Positions 10,110 to 22,330 of a stretch of DNA of 64,000 nucleotides are shown here, in pieces. The position numbers and the translations under genes were made by a program. The DNA is from Diospyros lotus (Eukaryota > Streptophyta > Magnoliopsida > Ericales > Ebenaceae), in the NCBI RefSeq assembly GCF_014633365.1, contig NC_068344.1, forward strand, positions 6,399,327 through 6,463,326. Direction: 5' to 3'. The stretch's first letter is position 1; each line of letters starts with the position of its first letter. Below the pieces are notes generated by a model, which searched no databases, was not told where the DNA came from, and saw only the letters and a list, made by a program, of their open reading frames with translations.

Positions 10110-11569
10110 TTAACTATTTGGTAATAGCCCACCCCAAATTCGCCCCAGCCCAGCCCATTTTCCCGATGAAACCCTTCTCTTCTTCCCTAATTCTTCTTCC
10201 TCTCTCGACCTCACTCTTGCTTTCTCTAACCCTTGCTACCTCTCGCTCTCTACCGTGCCTCTACTCTCTTTCTCGTTCGGCGTCCACTCGCGCTAGCCCT
10301 AAGCGGCTAAGCCCCCGCTCTCTGCCTCTCTCTTGCTCGTGCTTGCCCTTGGCCTCTCACTCTCTGCATCTTGCTTGCTCGCCCTCGCCCTTGCTCTTGC
10401 TCTTGCTCGCACTCACCCTCGGCCCCTCGCTCTCTGCATTTCTTTTGCTCATGCTCGTCCTCGGCCCCTCTTGCTTTCGCTCGCCCTCGCTCTCTGCCTC
10501 GCTCTTGCTCACGCTCACCCTCGGCCCCTCGTTCTCTACATCTCTCTTGCTCACGCTCGCCCTCGGCCCATCTTGCTCTCACTCACCCTCACTCTCTGCC
10601 TCTCTTGCTCTCGCTCGCCCTCGCCCTTTTCTCCTGCTCTTGCTCGACCCCTCTCGGCTCTCGTTCTCACCGGTCCTAGCTGCTGCATGCGATGTTGCCT
10701 CTCGGGTCTCACCTCTCGCCCTCTTGCTCGCCCTCTGCTCTACCTCTCGACCTCACCCTTGCTTGCTCCTCGCTGCCTCTACTTCATTCGATTGACAGCT
10801 AGGTAATTTTTTTTTATTTTTTGTCGTATTTTTTTTACTTGTTAATGCTTGATTAGTTGATTTTTTGTTGATTGATTGGTTGAAACTGCTATCTTTTTTG
10901 AGCAAGTTATAAGTGATATTTTTGCTAATTTTGTGTCTACTTGGAGTTGGTTGTTTGACAGCTACATTCAGTTAGGAATACAATTGTTATATGGTAGAGG
11001 TGTACACGGTGCGGTTTAGCCGGTCTGAACCATTTTCAGCAAGCCAAATTGCTAGTGCGATTTTCTTATCAAACTAGACTGCGGTCTAGTTTGGGTGCGG
11101 CTAAACCGCACACATTTGCGGTCTGGTTTGGTGCGATTTACCGCAATTTGAAAATAACTATTGATAATATATAATATATTATAAAAATATTGAAAAGAAT
11201 AATTATATATTATTATAAAAATATAAGGTGATTTTTATAATAATAAGGGTTGTAGGGGCAGTTGGGGTGATTTTTATAATAATATATTTTTTATATATTT
11301 TTTTATATTTTCTTGGGCGGTTTGGTTTTAAACCAAACCGCCAACCATACAAACCGCAAAACTGTGCGGTTTGTATAACCACCAAACCATTTTGGACCTC
11401 AAAAAAAAAAAAAAAATCGACCAGTTCGGTTTGGTTTGGCTGGTTTCCGCGGTGCACCGATTTTTTTGAACACCCCTATTATATGGCCTTATATTTGCCT
11501 CAAATCTTGAGTTAAATATTTTAATTGTTTGATTATTGAATTGTGTTATTTTTTGTCTGTGTATCTCAG
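10110..11569 (+). other. hAT 5' exon and leader intron (predicted)
   Basis: 10110-10802 is a strongly CT-rich tract built on imperfect CTCTTGCTCGCCCTCGC-type units, as expected for a 5' UTR exon. A donor-like GT follows at 10803 (CTAG|GTAATTTT), and a pyrimidine-rich acceptor ends at 11569 (GTATCTCAG), nine bases before the transposase ATG. The Ser/Leu-rich ORFs across the CT tract arise from its low complexity. Confidence 0.45.
10995..11478. mobile_element. hAT-type MITE with perfect 8-bp TSD
   Basis: This 484-bp non-coding insert is flanked by TTATATGG on both sides (10987-10994 and 11479-11486). Its ends are TAGAGGTGTACA and, as reverse complement, TAGGGGTGTTCA, a familiar terminal sequence of plant hAT MITEs. 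The body holds many GCGGTTT/AAACCGC blocks in both orientations, giving strong fold-back potential. It sits in the predicted leader intron of the hAT element, so it arrived later. Confidence 0.85.
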
Positions 11570-11577
11570 AATTTAGA

Positions 11578-14026
11578 ATGGAACAACAACCTTCTGCGAA
11601 GAAAGGAAAAACATTGTTATCTTTTTTCAGAAAGAGAGATCATTGTACTAGTGAAAGTACTTCAACTCATAATGTGCAAAATCAATCTAGTGAATGTACA
11701 CCAATTCCTTCAAGTTTATCTCCTGAAATTGAAACTTCTCCATCTTCAAATCTTGAATGTCAATGGTTTTCTTGTATTGAACAGGATCCGGGGAAAAGAA
11801 AACAAATTTGTGAATATCCTATTAATACACGGGATGAGATTAGACAAGCATATCTACTAGCTGGGCCATATCAACCATCACTTTTGAATTACAAGAAGAC
11901 CATTTTTGGAAATCAACATCGGAGTTTTCAGAAAAATTGATTCAATCAATTTAGGTGGTTAGAATATTCACCTTAAGAAGACAAGGCATATTGTTTATGC
12001 TGTTTTCTATTTCTGAATTATGGTCATTCATCAAATATTTCGACATTGGCTATTGTGGGATTTGACAATTGGAATAGGGTTAACCAAGGAAATAAATATG
12101 ATTTTCTTACTCATGTTAGTTCTGCACCTTCATTACCTCACTTGAATTGTGTGAGAATGACTAGAGATTTAATGAATCCGTCACAACATATTGAAAGGGT
12201 AATTCATTCACAAACAAAAGAGGAATCTCAAAAAAATCAATTGCGCTTAAGGGCTTCAATTATAGTTGTTCGGTTACTAGCACTTCAAGGTTGTGCCTTT
12301 AGAGGTCACGATGAATCTTTATCTTCATTGAACTATGGGAATTTTATTCAAATGCTTAAGGCTTTTGCACAATTGAGTATGGAAGTTGATAAAATTGTAT
12401 TAGATAATGCTTCGAAAAATGCTCAGTACATTGCCCCAAATATTCAGAAGGATATTTTGCATATTATGGCTAACAGAGTATGACACATGATTCGTGAGGA
12501 TGTTGGAGATGAACGCTTTTGTATTCTTGTGGATGAAGCAAAAGATGAATCTAACCAAAAGCAATTGGCCATTATTTTGAGGTTTGTGAATAGTTGTGGT
12601 ATTTTGATAGAACGTTTTTTTGCAATCAAAAGCGTTAGTAACACCACGTCATTAAACCTAAAAAATGAGATATCTGATATTTTTGCTCGACACGACCTTC
12701 AACTTAGCAGAATGAGAGGTCAAGGATATGATAGTGCTAATAATATGCGTGGTACTTGGAATGGACTTCAAACTTTATTTCTTAGAGATTATCCATATGC
12801 ATATTATGTTCATTACTTTGCACACAAGTTACAACTGGCATTGATTTCTACAGCTAAGGATGTCAGTGTTATTTGGGAATTCTTTTCTCATTTGGATAAT
12901 GTTATCAATATTATTAATTCTTCTTCTCAGCGTATTAGTGAGTTGCAAAATGCTCAAAGAAACGAAGTTGAGCATATGTTGAGTATTGGAGAGCGTGAGT
13001 CTGGAAGTAGAGCCAATCAAATAGGTAATTTGCAACGTGTTGGAGCAACACGTTGGAGTTCTCATTATGATTCTGTAAAAAGCATGATAGACATGTACTT
13101 TGCAACTTGCAAGGTGCTTGAATATCTTAAAGTTCATTGTTTAAAAGCAAGTTCTCGAGCCGAAGTTCGTGGCTCATATAGACACTTTGTATGTTTTGAA
13201 TTTGTATTCAATTTGCTTTTAATGCACAAAATTATGAGAATAATTGATGTTCTTTGTCAAGCCCTTAAAAAAAAATCACTAGACATTTTGGCTGCTATGA
13301 GATTTGTTTCTACTGCGAAACTTATCCTTCAAGAATTGAGAGAAGAAGGTTGGGAAGTGTTTCTTCAAGAAGTAAAAAATTTTTGTTCAAGACACAACAT
13401 TCACATACCGAATCTAGGTTCTTCATATATGATTGATCGTTATAGTGATGAGACTACAGTTGAGTACCATTATCATTTTGATGTTTTCAATGAAGCAATA
13501 GATTTTGTATTGATGGAGTTAAGTACACGATTTAATGATAAATCAATAAAACTCCTTTCTCTCAGTGTGGCTTTGGATCCCAGAAATTCATTTGAATCAT
13601 TAAATAGTGATGATATTTGTACGCTTGCAAATAAGTTCTATCTTGAAGATTTTAGTAGTCAAGATATTTGTGCTTTAAAATGAGTTGAAGTGTTATATTC
13701 ATGATGTGATTGCTGACCAAAGGTTTCAAGTATCTACACTTGTTGAATTGTGCCAGGAGTTGACCAATAGTGGAAGGTCAAATACATACATTATGATAAC
13801 TAGATTGATTCGTCTTGTATTGACATTACTTGTTTCTACTGCAACTATTAAGTGGGCATTTTCAACAATGAAACTTTTGAAGACAACACTTCGTAACAAA
13901 ATGGAGGATGACTTCCTTGCTGATTGTATGGCACTTTACATTGAAAGAGAACTTGCTTTTACAATAGATGTAGATTCTATTGTAGATGAATTTTTTGTTT
14001 CAAAACTTCGTCGAGCTCAAGTTTAA
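11578..14026 (+). pseudogene. hAT transposase (TTF/ZMYM1-like), disabled
   Basis: This class has a TTF-type zinc-finger region, a DUF4371-like RNase H-fold core and a C-terminal hAT dimerisation domain. The ATG at 11578 opens SAKKGKTLLSFF. One frame runs to 13683 with stops at 11938-11940 (TGA, where the family has Trp), 11974-11976 (TAA) and 12481-12483 (TGA). Landmarks are WLEYS and DKAYCL (TTF region, ~11957-11995), GFDNWNRV (12058), RCxILVDEAKDES-type catalytic Asp region (12520), RGQGYDSANNM (12717) and VGATRWSSHYDS (13038). A one-base insertion near 13681 shifts the frame, and the dimerisation region (STATIKWAFSTMK to LYIERELAF) continues in the next frame to 14026. Few breaks over about 800 codons mean a fairly recent death. 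Confidence 0.85.
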
Positions 14027-14134
14027 TGAAAATTTGTTGTATTGACTTTTTGGTTATATAAGAATTTTATTACATTAACTTTTTAAAATTTCAACCCCCC
14101 AACCTAAATTCCTGGATCCACCCCTACTCCTAAG

Positions 14135-14770
14135 ATCTCAACCACCATTGGGGTTATACTAACCTCACCAATGTTTCCACACTAGCTCTCCTTAGAAACT
14201 AGATACATTTTTAGATTACAACGGGTTCTAGGAAAGCCACCAATACCAAAGTTTTCTCCCTAACTTATCTTGAAAGTTAGATTCACCTAAATTTTAATGG
14301 TTCTAGAAAACCTATACAATTTACAATGATAATTTAATTGTTATAAATAATTTGTTCACACTTGCACACAAATAAGAAATTAAGAACAAATTATACAAGG
14401 CAAATAAAATATAAATAAAGTAAATAAATTTGTAACCTCAAATGTAGATATTCGAATTTATCGTAAAAGACTTGAAGAACGTTTCTCCTTTTGTCTTGTG
14501 GTTCTTCGGTGGTTGTGCAATAACGTTTTGAGAATCTCGAATTGCTTGAAAATTAACTTGAGAGCTTTTGAGTGCTTTAGATAGGCAATATGAGCAATGG
14601 ATACTCTTCAAAATGAATTTGGAGTTATTTATAAGCATTTTGAAAATTACTGTAGCAACACTATAGCAACGGTCAAATTCATTGTAGCAGCAGTAATGTG
14701 TACTATAGTAACGGTCAAAATTCTAACCATTGGGGGCACTGTTGCGTCTGTGGCAATAATGAAAAATTAA
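14135..14770 (-). mobile_element. Right part of LTR-like repeat interrupted by hAT
   Basis: Continuation of the repeat broken at 10040. It begins at ATCTCAACCACC and runs through AT-rich sequence to a stretch with repeated TAGCAACGGTCAAA/TAGTAACGGTCAAA near 14660 and 14705. The right end is not fixed, and no partner LTR is seen. Confidence 0.4.
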
Positions 14771-15600
14771 TATTTTTGGTCCAAATTTCACAAAATTATT
14801 ATTTTTTATACATTTTAGAAATACTTTGAAAAATAATTTTAATGAAAAATAACATTTTTGAAAATACATACACTATAAAAAATATTTTATAAATTAATCT
14901 AAAATATATTAAACAAATATTTTTGATAATACATATGCTATATAAAAAAATATTTTATAAATTAATAAAAAATTAATATATTTTATAAAAATACTCTTTA
15001 TGTTAATCACCAAATTACTATAATTTGTATATTAATTTTTTTTTTGTTAATCATCAAAATTTAATTAATATGAACAAGTTGGCTCAACAATATATTCCTC
15101 GCTAAATTATTCAAGTGAAAGATATATTGGTAATTCATTCAGGTATTTGTATTTATTGATTGAATGAATTACTAATACACCCATCATTTGAATAATTTAA
15201 TGAGAAATATATTGATAATTAATTAACGGAGTGTCAACAAAGATGTGCAAGTAACATTATGTAACGCTCCATAGTTGGTGGTGTTTGTGCATGTAAGAGG
15301 CATGCAAAACTACACACATATGCATGAAAGAGTGGTATGAATTCCTACCCAATATGTCAAAGGTGGTGAAAATCATGTTACATGGTTGGAGTAGTTTTGT
15401 TATATTGACAATTGTGGAGCCATGGTTCTGAAACAAGCGACACCATTTATAGAAGCTTCTCTTTCTGATTGATCTGCAGCCATGGGGTGTGGACACATGG
15501 GTTTCCCCTCAAAGGGCGCCATATATCGATCTCAAAGAATTAAGGTTTTCTGGGCCTCAGAAGTTCTAGTCTTTTGAGCTGGGTTTAATTTAATTTATGA
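14771..15600. other. AT-rich intergenic
   Basis: Very AT-rich to 15060, with repeated AAATATTTTATAAATTAAT blocks near 14879 and 14948 and inverted AATGAATTAC/GTAATTCATT words near 15130-15170. A minus-strand ORF at 15257-15496 has no recognisable domain. Confidence 0.45.
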
Positions 15601-15644
15601 GGAGGGGACCAAACTACTTGGGAAGGTCTCAATCACACTCTTAA

Positions 15645-15743
15645 CTCAAAGCTATAAAAACCCTAGCCTACTCTGCCCTCATCTCCACTCTTGGGTTGCT
15701 ATAATTCCTCTTTCTGCCTTATGGATCACCACCACCACCTTTA
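15645..15743 (+). promoter_or_regulatory. Candidate promoter, leader and 7-codon ORF
   Basis: TATAAAAA at 15652-15659 is followed at a suitable distance by a pyrimidine-rich leader (CTCATCTCCACTC near 15677-15690). The first ATG (15720) opens a 7-codon ORF of sequence MDHHHHL ending in TAA at 15741-15743. No longer coding region follows, so if real it would drive a non-coding RNA. It is a motif-level guess. Confidence 0.3.
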
Positions 15744-18700
15744 ATGCCCATCAATTAATGTATCTTATTTATAATTATAAATATATCGTCCTTCCAATAT
15801 TATATTACTTCAGTGATATATTTTGAATATATTTCCAAAATTCATGCGATACATCATGGAAAAATATTGAGAAAAAGCCCCCCGCGCGCCCTATAAAAGG
15901 GTTTAAATTTCTTTAAGAAGGCATTGCATAGATTTATGTAAGCTTAACTAATTAATGTGTACAATTTGTGGATCATTATATACTCATGTTTAAAAATTAA
16001 TTAATACGTGTTTAAACAATAATAATAATAATAATTACGAATTCTCGTCAATATTAAGACAATTAAACTCGAAAATCCTAAGTAAGAGTAGGATTAATTC
16101 GTCAATCTGGTTAGACAAGAAGGTGTTTGTGGAATAATACAGCGCAGGTTCGGTGCCGTACTGGGTCCCAATCATATGTACAAGTAGAATCCCATGCAAA
16201 AACAAAAACAAGCCCCCATATACCCATATATTTATATATATATACATACCTAAACACACACACACACACACGCATTCGATAAGTTGAACTTCATCCAGCT
16301 CGATCATCAGATGAGTCTGGATAAAGACGACCTGTAAACTCAGAGATGGGCAAGTATGAATGGAATGGAATTAAAACTCAACCACTCCTCTCTCTCTCTA
16401 TTTATATATATATATGTATATTGATTGGCATCACCTTTGAATTGCAATAAATTGGGATTCATAGGTCATGAGTTTGATTTCTTATCCTGTGCAAGGTAAA
16501 ATTTTTACCTGCAATTTAACTTTTCTGTCGAAATTAAAGATATGGGCAACATGAAATCATGAAAGGACAATAATTTTAATATTAACTCTGCAAGAATATC
16601 ATTTTTCAATTTTATATATGATCATATCGGCCAATTGAATTGTGCCAAATAGGCGGATAATTATCCTATTCACGCAGTTTAATTACCAGTTGACACTAAA
16701 CATTCCTCATGGTTGTACGCCCGCGTATTGTTACATCTGATTAATTACTTCGTATTCATAGAGAAAAAGAATATAGAAAATACAAAAAATTACCATAGTT
16801 TGATGATCTCATCAAAATTTATATCTAGAATTTTATAGTAATAATAAAAATAATAATATTTGTGATTTTTAAACACCCCCCAAAAAATAAATAAATAAAT
16901 AAAAGCATCAACCAATAGAAGGAAGGGTCCACTAAATTAATTAAGATATATATTTTAAATATACACACAACACAGTTTTTGGTGGAGTGACAAAATGTAA
17001 AGCATTGCAAGATATAGATTTTGTATGGAAAAAACTTTAAATTTTTAGTATTGAGTCGTAATACTCAATGTGACCATGCAACCCTAATAATTTAATTACA
17101 TTATATTTTATATTATTAAAGTGTTATCCATTAAAACTTATATATCTTAGAGAGCCTAGTTATCTATTGGCAACTTCACAATGAAAATTCATACGCAAAA
17201 TAATTTTCCCATGTATACTTGATTTTAGGGGCAAATACAATAGGTTACGTAGGGTGGGTAGAGGGCTGTGGTGACTGAGGTTGGCATGGACATCATTCTA
17301 TCTATATATATTGATGTTTGGACGACTGAGGCTAGCATAGATCGAAATCCAGTCCAACCCCCCTCCCACCGGCTTGATTTTGTGTTCTTAAGGTCATTTA
17401 ATTTAAAATTTGAAGAGATATTTAATTATAAGAATTAAAATTCAATCACTTTACCATTGAGATAGCAGTATGTATAGTAATAAGTTGAAACAATGGTAAG
17501 GTCGGAGAAGTCTCTTTTGGGGCTCGAGTGATCTCTTACCATTGCGATTCAAGTTTTAAAAATAAAGAGGTTAACAATGTTTATCACTAAAATTTAATGT
17601 AGATACCATCGGCATCCTTATATGACTCTTAAGTGTGGTCCGAGAGAGAGACCCTTAGCTCAATTATATGCTAAAATCTTAAATTTTAAATCCTAATTTA
17701 ATGAGTAAGACGAGATCTAATAAAATTGGTTTCACTTTCGTGTGTTTCTTTTCAAAAAAATGAAAAACACTCAACCACTTCATCTTCATGTTAAAAGTAG
17801 ATAAAACTAAGTGAATCTTTGGCGAATGTAATATATAATTTTTTTTAAGAATATAATTTAATTACTGGTGTGTGTAAATCTGTATGCGTCAATGGCTGTA
17901 AATAAGGAATACGACTTGGTCTCATGCACTTGAATTAATTTACACAAGAGGGTATTTCCAATTGCAAAATATTCTGGCCTCTGATCCATGGAACTGAGCG
18001 TTATATAATAAAGAATTGATTAAGGACTAACGGTGCTGGTTGAAGCCAGTTGCAAGAGACATGGATCAATTTAGTATATATGGTTTGATGAGCATTTATA
18101 TATGATGATGATTAGATGAATAAATTTGGTGCGATGAATGATCAAAAGTCGGGGTCTGCTGAGTTGGGTCTCCTGACAAAAGTTGCTCTGATGCAATGAA
18201 TCATCTCTCCACCATGACCATGCCCTGCCCTGGTGGAGACTTCATGAAGCTGCTGCCCAAAATCCTTTTTGTTTAATCCTTTTATTCAGACCATGGAAGA
18301 GAGTGGTGTGTCTCGTATCATATATATGTATCTGCCTAGCTAATTAATCCAATGGGGGAAGGAATCATGTCCTTAATTACAACAAAAATTAGAGATCACC
18401 AAATTTGTTTGAGAAAGATATTATTAAAAATACCCGATCACTTACTCATCTTTATATCAAGAATGATAGTCGCTAGGGGTACATCTTGTACTCTTATGTT
18501 TCTCAATTGTCATTACAAGATTTAGGGCATTGTAAAGCCCTAAGTCTCTTTTGTGATTAGCAACATTTTGACTATTGTAACATGACTTAAAATGTTACAA
18601 GATCTTTGTTATTTTTAGGTAAAGATATTGTTATTTATCTCTAAATTAGCAGTTATAACTTTTAGTTTTCACTCGTTCTCATCAAATGATATCGTTTGTA

Positions 18701-20619
18701 GAAAATTCATACAAAAATTCTTAGATGTATAATTTACTTTTGATCGTTGCTACTCTTTCGATGAGAAAAATTTACAGGAATATAAATTAAGAATAAATTT
18801 TGCATTATAAATGATGACTATTTTCTTTCTTTTTAAACGCAATTTTTTTGGATAAAACTTGTGTCACCATACTCATGAGTTTTGACTATGTCACAAATAT
18901 TCGTTATCCTTCTATCAATTATATATGAAAATCTCTCTTAAAAAATAAATTACAGAAATATCAATTTTATTAAATGTTTTATGTTATATATGTATATATA
19001 TATATATATGTCTTTTATATAGAAGTACACAAGTGAACACTCGTGGCACGTGGGTCCCCTACCAGAGGCGTGCCCTAGCCATCAGCCATGGCTGAACCTG
19101 GCCATGCTGGTTTTGGTGAAGCTGTCAACTGCAACCTATGATTGTTCTAAAATGTTGACCCGATTATATATGCATAAACATATTATATTAAATAAATAAA
19201 GCAAGTGCAAATGTTGATTTGTCTGAATCTGTCCATATACACATATGCAATGATGATGGAAGGATGGGAGATCCAAGACGAGTGAAAAGAGTGAAAGACA
19301 AACTCTTTGGAAACAGAGAACATATATATATATATATATATAAGTATTTGAGTAGCTTCTAAGCATTGTTTTTGCATAGAAAAACTACAATTTGCCACTC
19401 TACTTACCCTCCATTAATTAGAACAAGGCAGCAAAACATCATGGCATGGCAATAATATATAAATTAAGACTGTCTCCGATGTACAAAATTTCCCATTGGC
19501 AAGGGTTGCCTCTAACAGCTTATAATAATAAAAAAAAACTCATGAAGATAGTTGCAATTAATAGAAAAATCATTATTATATAAGTTACAAAAAAAAAAAA
19601 ATGTGACAATGGTCAGTAGGCGTGCGGTTTCTTTTGCGCATGATCCTATAGAAACCATGCCTGCAGCTTCCAAAACCCTAATCTTATTATTATTATAAGA
19701 TTAATGCGTGTATATATATATATATATATATTCTGTTGATGGGTTTGATCAGTGCAGCTAGCGGTGCTTATTCCCAGACTTCAGTAGCGCAATTCATAGA
19801 CTGCTGTGAGCATTTACAAGCACAATGAAATGGTGCTGCTGCCATGGCACGCCCAGTTTCTTCAAATGCATTGACTCATTTGGGCCTTGTCTTTTTTTTT
19901 TTCTTTTTTTTTTTCCATTCATCGAAACTTGTTCTTCCTTACTGGATTATTAAAACTTTATTGGAATGAATAACTGTGTAGATCTAATAGTTTCTAAAGT
20001 CTTGTTTTCTCAATTAATTGATCATTTCATATGTAATGTGTGATTTGTCGAAGATCTTTTGGGTTTATTTCCCTCGTAGCATAAAATAAAATAAAAAAAT
20101 TATCACAAGGATTACCAATCTTAGTAACAGTAACAATAATAATGTTAATCTTCCACGATTAAAAAATTAAATATTTAAGTTGTGGAAAAATATATTTTTT
20201 AATTAAAAGATTACTTATAATTTGTACTGTCATTGTGGGTTTCAAGGAATGGTCCCGAGTGAAACATTCAGGGTTAGGCAGTCAAGGGCTATGGAGTTCC
20301 ATGACTTATAGCTATTTGTCCTTCAACTTAGGCCTATGCCAAGCAAATTTGCAGCTTTAATGGAGTTCGAGGTAGCGTTTTAAAAGATCCACGGCAATTT
20401 CCACTACCCTTAGAAAGTTTGAAGAAAACAATAGAAAAACAATCAAATGATCATTTGTATATATTTAACGGCTCGTAGCTCTGTATAACCCAAAATCCCA
20501 GCTTGAGTTGGCTAGCCATGGATTAAACTGGACTAGAAAATATCAAAAAAGTAAATTTTGCTTGGGCTCTTGGGCTTGGGCTTTAACATGACCTCACGTT
20601 AAAAACTTAGGACCATGCA
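15744..20619. other. Gene-poor region with microsatellites
   Basis: No gene recognised over almost 5 kb. It contains AAT repeats near 16018, CA repeats near 16255, TA repeats near 18993, 19321 and 19710, and long A or T tracts near 19590 and 19890. A perfect 12-bp palindrome CAGCCATGGCTG lies near 19085. Minus-strand ORFs at 16035-16307 and 19136-19398 are translations of AT microsatellites. Confidence 0.5.
17475..17620 (+). mobile_element. Possible tRNA-derived SINE remnant
   Basis: The stretch contains CAATGGTAAGGTCGGAG, then TGGGGCTCGAGTGATC, then a B-box-like GCGATTCAAGTTTTAAA, an arrangement like the head of plant SINEs. No clear poly(A) tail or target duplication is visible, so this is weak. 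Confidence 0.25.
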
Positions 20620-20817
20620 TGGGGTCCCAATCATTGTTGTCAGGTATATTTATTATCAAGTTTATTATTAGAATAAAATCATAATTATTATGTTATTTGT
20701 GTCGACTAACATAATTCAATATGGAGCCCCAATTATTGTTGTCAGGTCTATTTATTATCATGTTTATTATTGGAGCATCCTATAAAATCAGAATTGTTAT
20801 CTTGTCCATGTCGATTA
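20620..20817. repeat. Tandem duplication, period ~103 bp
   Basis: Copies at about 20620-20706 and 20723-20817 share GGGTCCCAATCATTGTTGTC versus GGAGCCCCAATTATTGTTGT, then TATTTATTATCA.GTTTATTATT, AAAATCA and TGTCGA.TA in order. Confidence 0.65.
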
Positions 20818-21919
20818 GTAACAATTGCCTGACGGACTAGAAAGGGGTGGTGCGTGGCCCCACCAATCCCTTGGATTTATATTGCTCGATGCAAGTAATA
20901 TATCAACTCTACCCATGAATTTGGATAGTTAATTCTATAATTTAATTAACACATCAAAAATATCATAATAATTAATTTTAGATATTAAATGGAGAAAAAA
21001 AAGAAAAGGGAAATAATAAGACAATATATGTATATATATATTTATAGATACATATATTTATATTTATATAAAGAAAGAAAAATGAGACAATTATAAAAGA
21101 AAAAAAAAGGGAGATGGGGCATTGGCCATGTTAAACAGCTTATCTCAATTGATTGAGCTAACTAATGAATGGGTATTAGGATTTTTTTCTTTTTTCTTTT
21201 TGTAAGAGCATCAATAATTTAATAGAAAAGTAGTCCTACCCTAATAGGGATAATCTTTTTTAATATAATTTTACTCTTCTTGCCTTACCTTAGACTAAAT
21301 TCCACTGATAAGTAAGCAATATTAGTATAAAACTCATTATAGAGAAAGCCCAGTTGTAGAAATTTTTGTGGAATATACTTTAATTTGTGATTTATTTTCC
21401 CCCTAAAGTGTAATGCAAATTGCAAAGTGCAAAGGGTATGGGTTTTAAAGCATTAATTTTATAGTTTAATTACGTGGCAATTCCAAGCATTTCGCAGTGT
21501 GTACTCGTTTGATGAAGCTAGGAAACTGATAAATTATACTGATGGAGCAGCAATGTTTGAAGTCCGAGTAATGGAGTTGGAACTGATAATTGAACTTCAA
21601 ATTCAAGCCAAACCCATCATACATGATACATAATTACATTTGAAAGGAGAAAGTAAAATTTCCACTATCCATCGCATTGGACTTTTGAATCCTCATGACA
21701 GGGACGAATCAAAGACTTTCGGTAGAAATGTATTCCAATGCGTGGCCCAATCTTTCGGCATGAAAATGGAGTGATGTTGATTGAGTGGCAAGATTAGATT
21801 TTTTTGACCATAATAATTAAAGTACAAGCAGCAGGTGAGATAATCGGTAGTTTATTGAGAAGATTTACAAACAGATCGATCAGATGGGTTTATTACTTCA
21901 TTTTAATGCTTGCTGATTA
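20818..21919. other. AT-rich intergenic
   Basis: No gene or repeat family recognised. There is an A/G-rich stretch at 20990-21115 and plain AT-rich sequence after it. Confidence 0.5.
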
Positions 21920-22330
21920 GAGAGCTAGGCTTGACCTCACCGAGTGGCGGGACTAATGTGCTCCTTCGGAGATGCTTCTTCATAGAAGAGATATGCTGAA
22001 AATTGTGAGACTCTCTGTGTATTGCCATCACTTGGCAGTGAAAGTCAATACCGACGTCCTGGTTCATGATTTGATCAGCCATGTATATTCAAAAGGTGGC
22101 CGCCATCGAAGGGTCTTCTCTCAAGCATTTCAAAATATAAGTTGACGTTGAAATGGAGGACAATCTGGTGCTTTTCAATCACCCATTTTTGTGGTTGAAC
22201 GATGATGGTGGTAAGTCGGTGATCTTGTTTGAACATATGTAGCCAAGAGCGGTGGTAAGTCGGTGATCTTGTTTGAACACATGTAGCCAAGAGCTTGGCG
22301 GTGCTTTGATGGGTTTCGGTCATTGACGAA
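21920..22330 (-). other. Unrecognised possible gene fragment
   Basis: On the minus strand two overlapping frames read with ordinary protein composition. One covers 22323-22075 (82 codons). Another runs from a Met near 22082 through MADQIMNQDVG and FHCQVMAIHRE to a stop near 21900. I do not recognise a family. The tandem 44-bp duplication inside shows it is not an intact gene now. Confidence 0.25.
22207..22294. repeat. 44-bp tandem duplication
   Basis: 22207-22250 and 22251-22294 are identical except for one T/C difference (GAACATATG versus GAACACATG). The near identity suggests a recent event. Confidence 0.95.

Larger units (their letters stand above)
10040..14126 (+). mobile_element. hAT DNA transposon, nearly full length
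   Basis: The inferred termini are TAGGAGCGAAT at the left and, as reverse complement, TAGGGGTGGATCCAGG at the right. The flanking 8-mers CTCCCAAG (10032-10039) and CTCCTAAG (14127-14134) differ at one base and fit the 8-bp hAT target duplication. Inside are a CT-rich non-coding 5' exon, an intron and a broken transposase of the plant TTF/ZMYM1-like class. The flanks rejoin into one LTR-like repeat, which supports these ends independently. Confidence 0.75.

Noticed and set aside
10118..10806. Ser/Leu-rich ORFs on the plus strand and Arg/Glu-rich ORFs on the minus strand
   Set aside because: They are translations of one CT-rich low-complexity tract that is open in several frames at once; better explained as a 5' UTR exon of the hAT element.
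18180..18270. microRNA precursor around TCTCCACC...GGTGGAGA
   Set aside because: The stem is only 8 bp with no extended pairing and no known mature microRNA.
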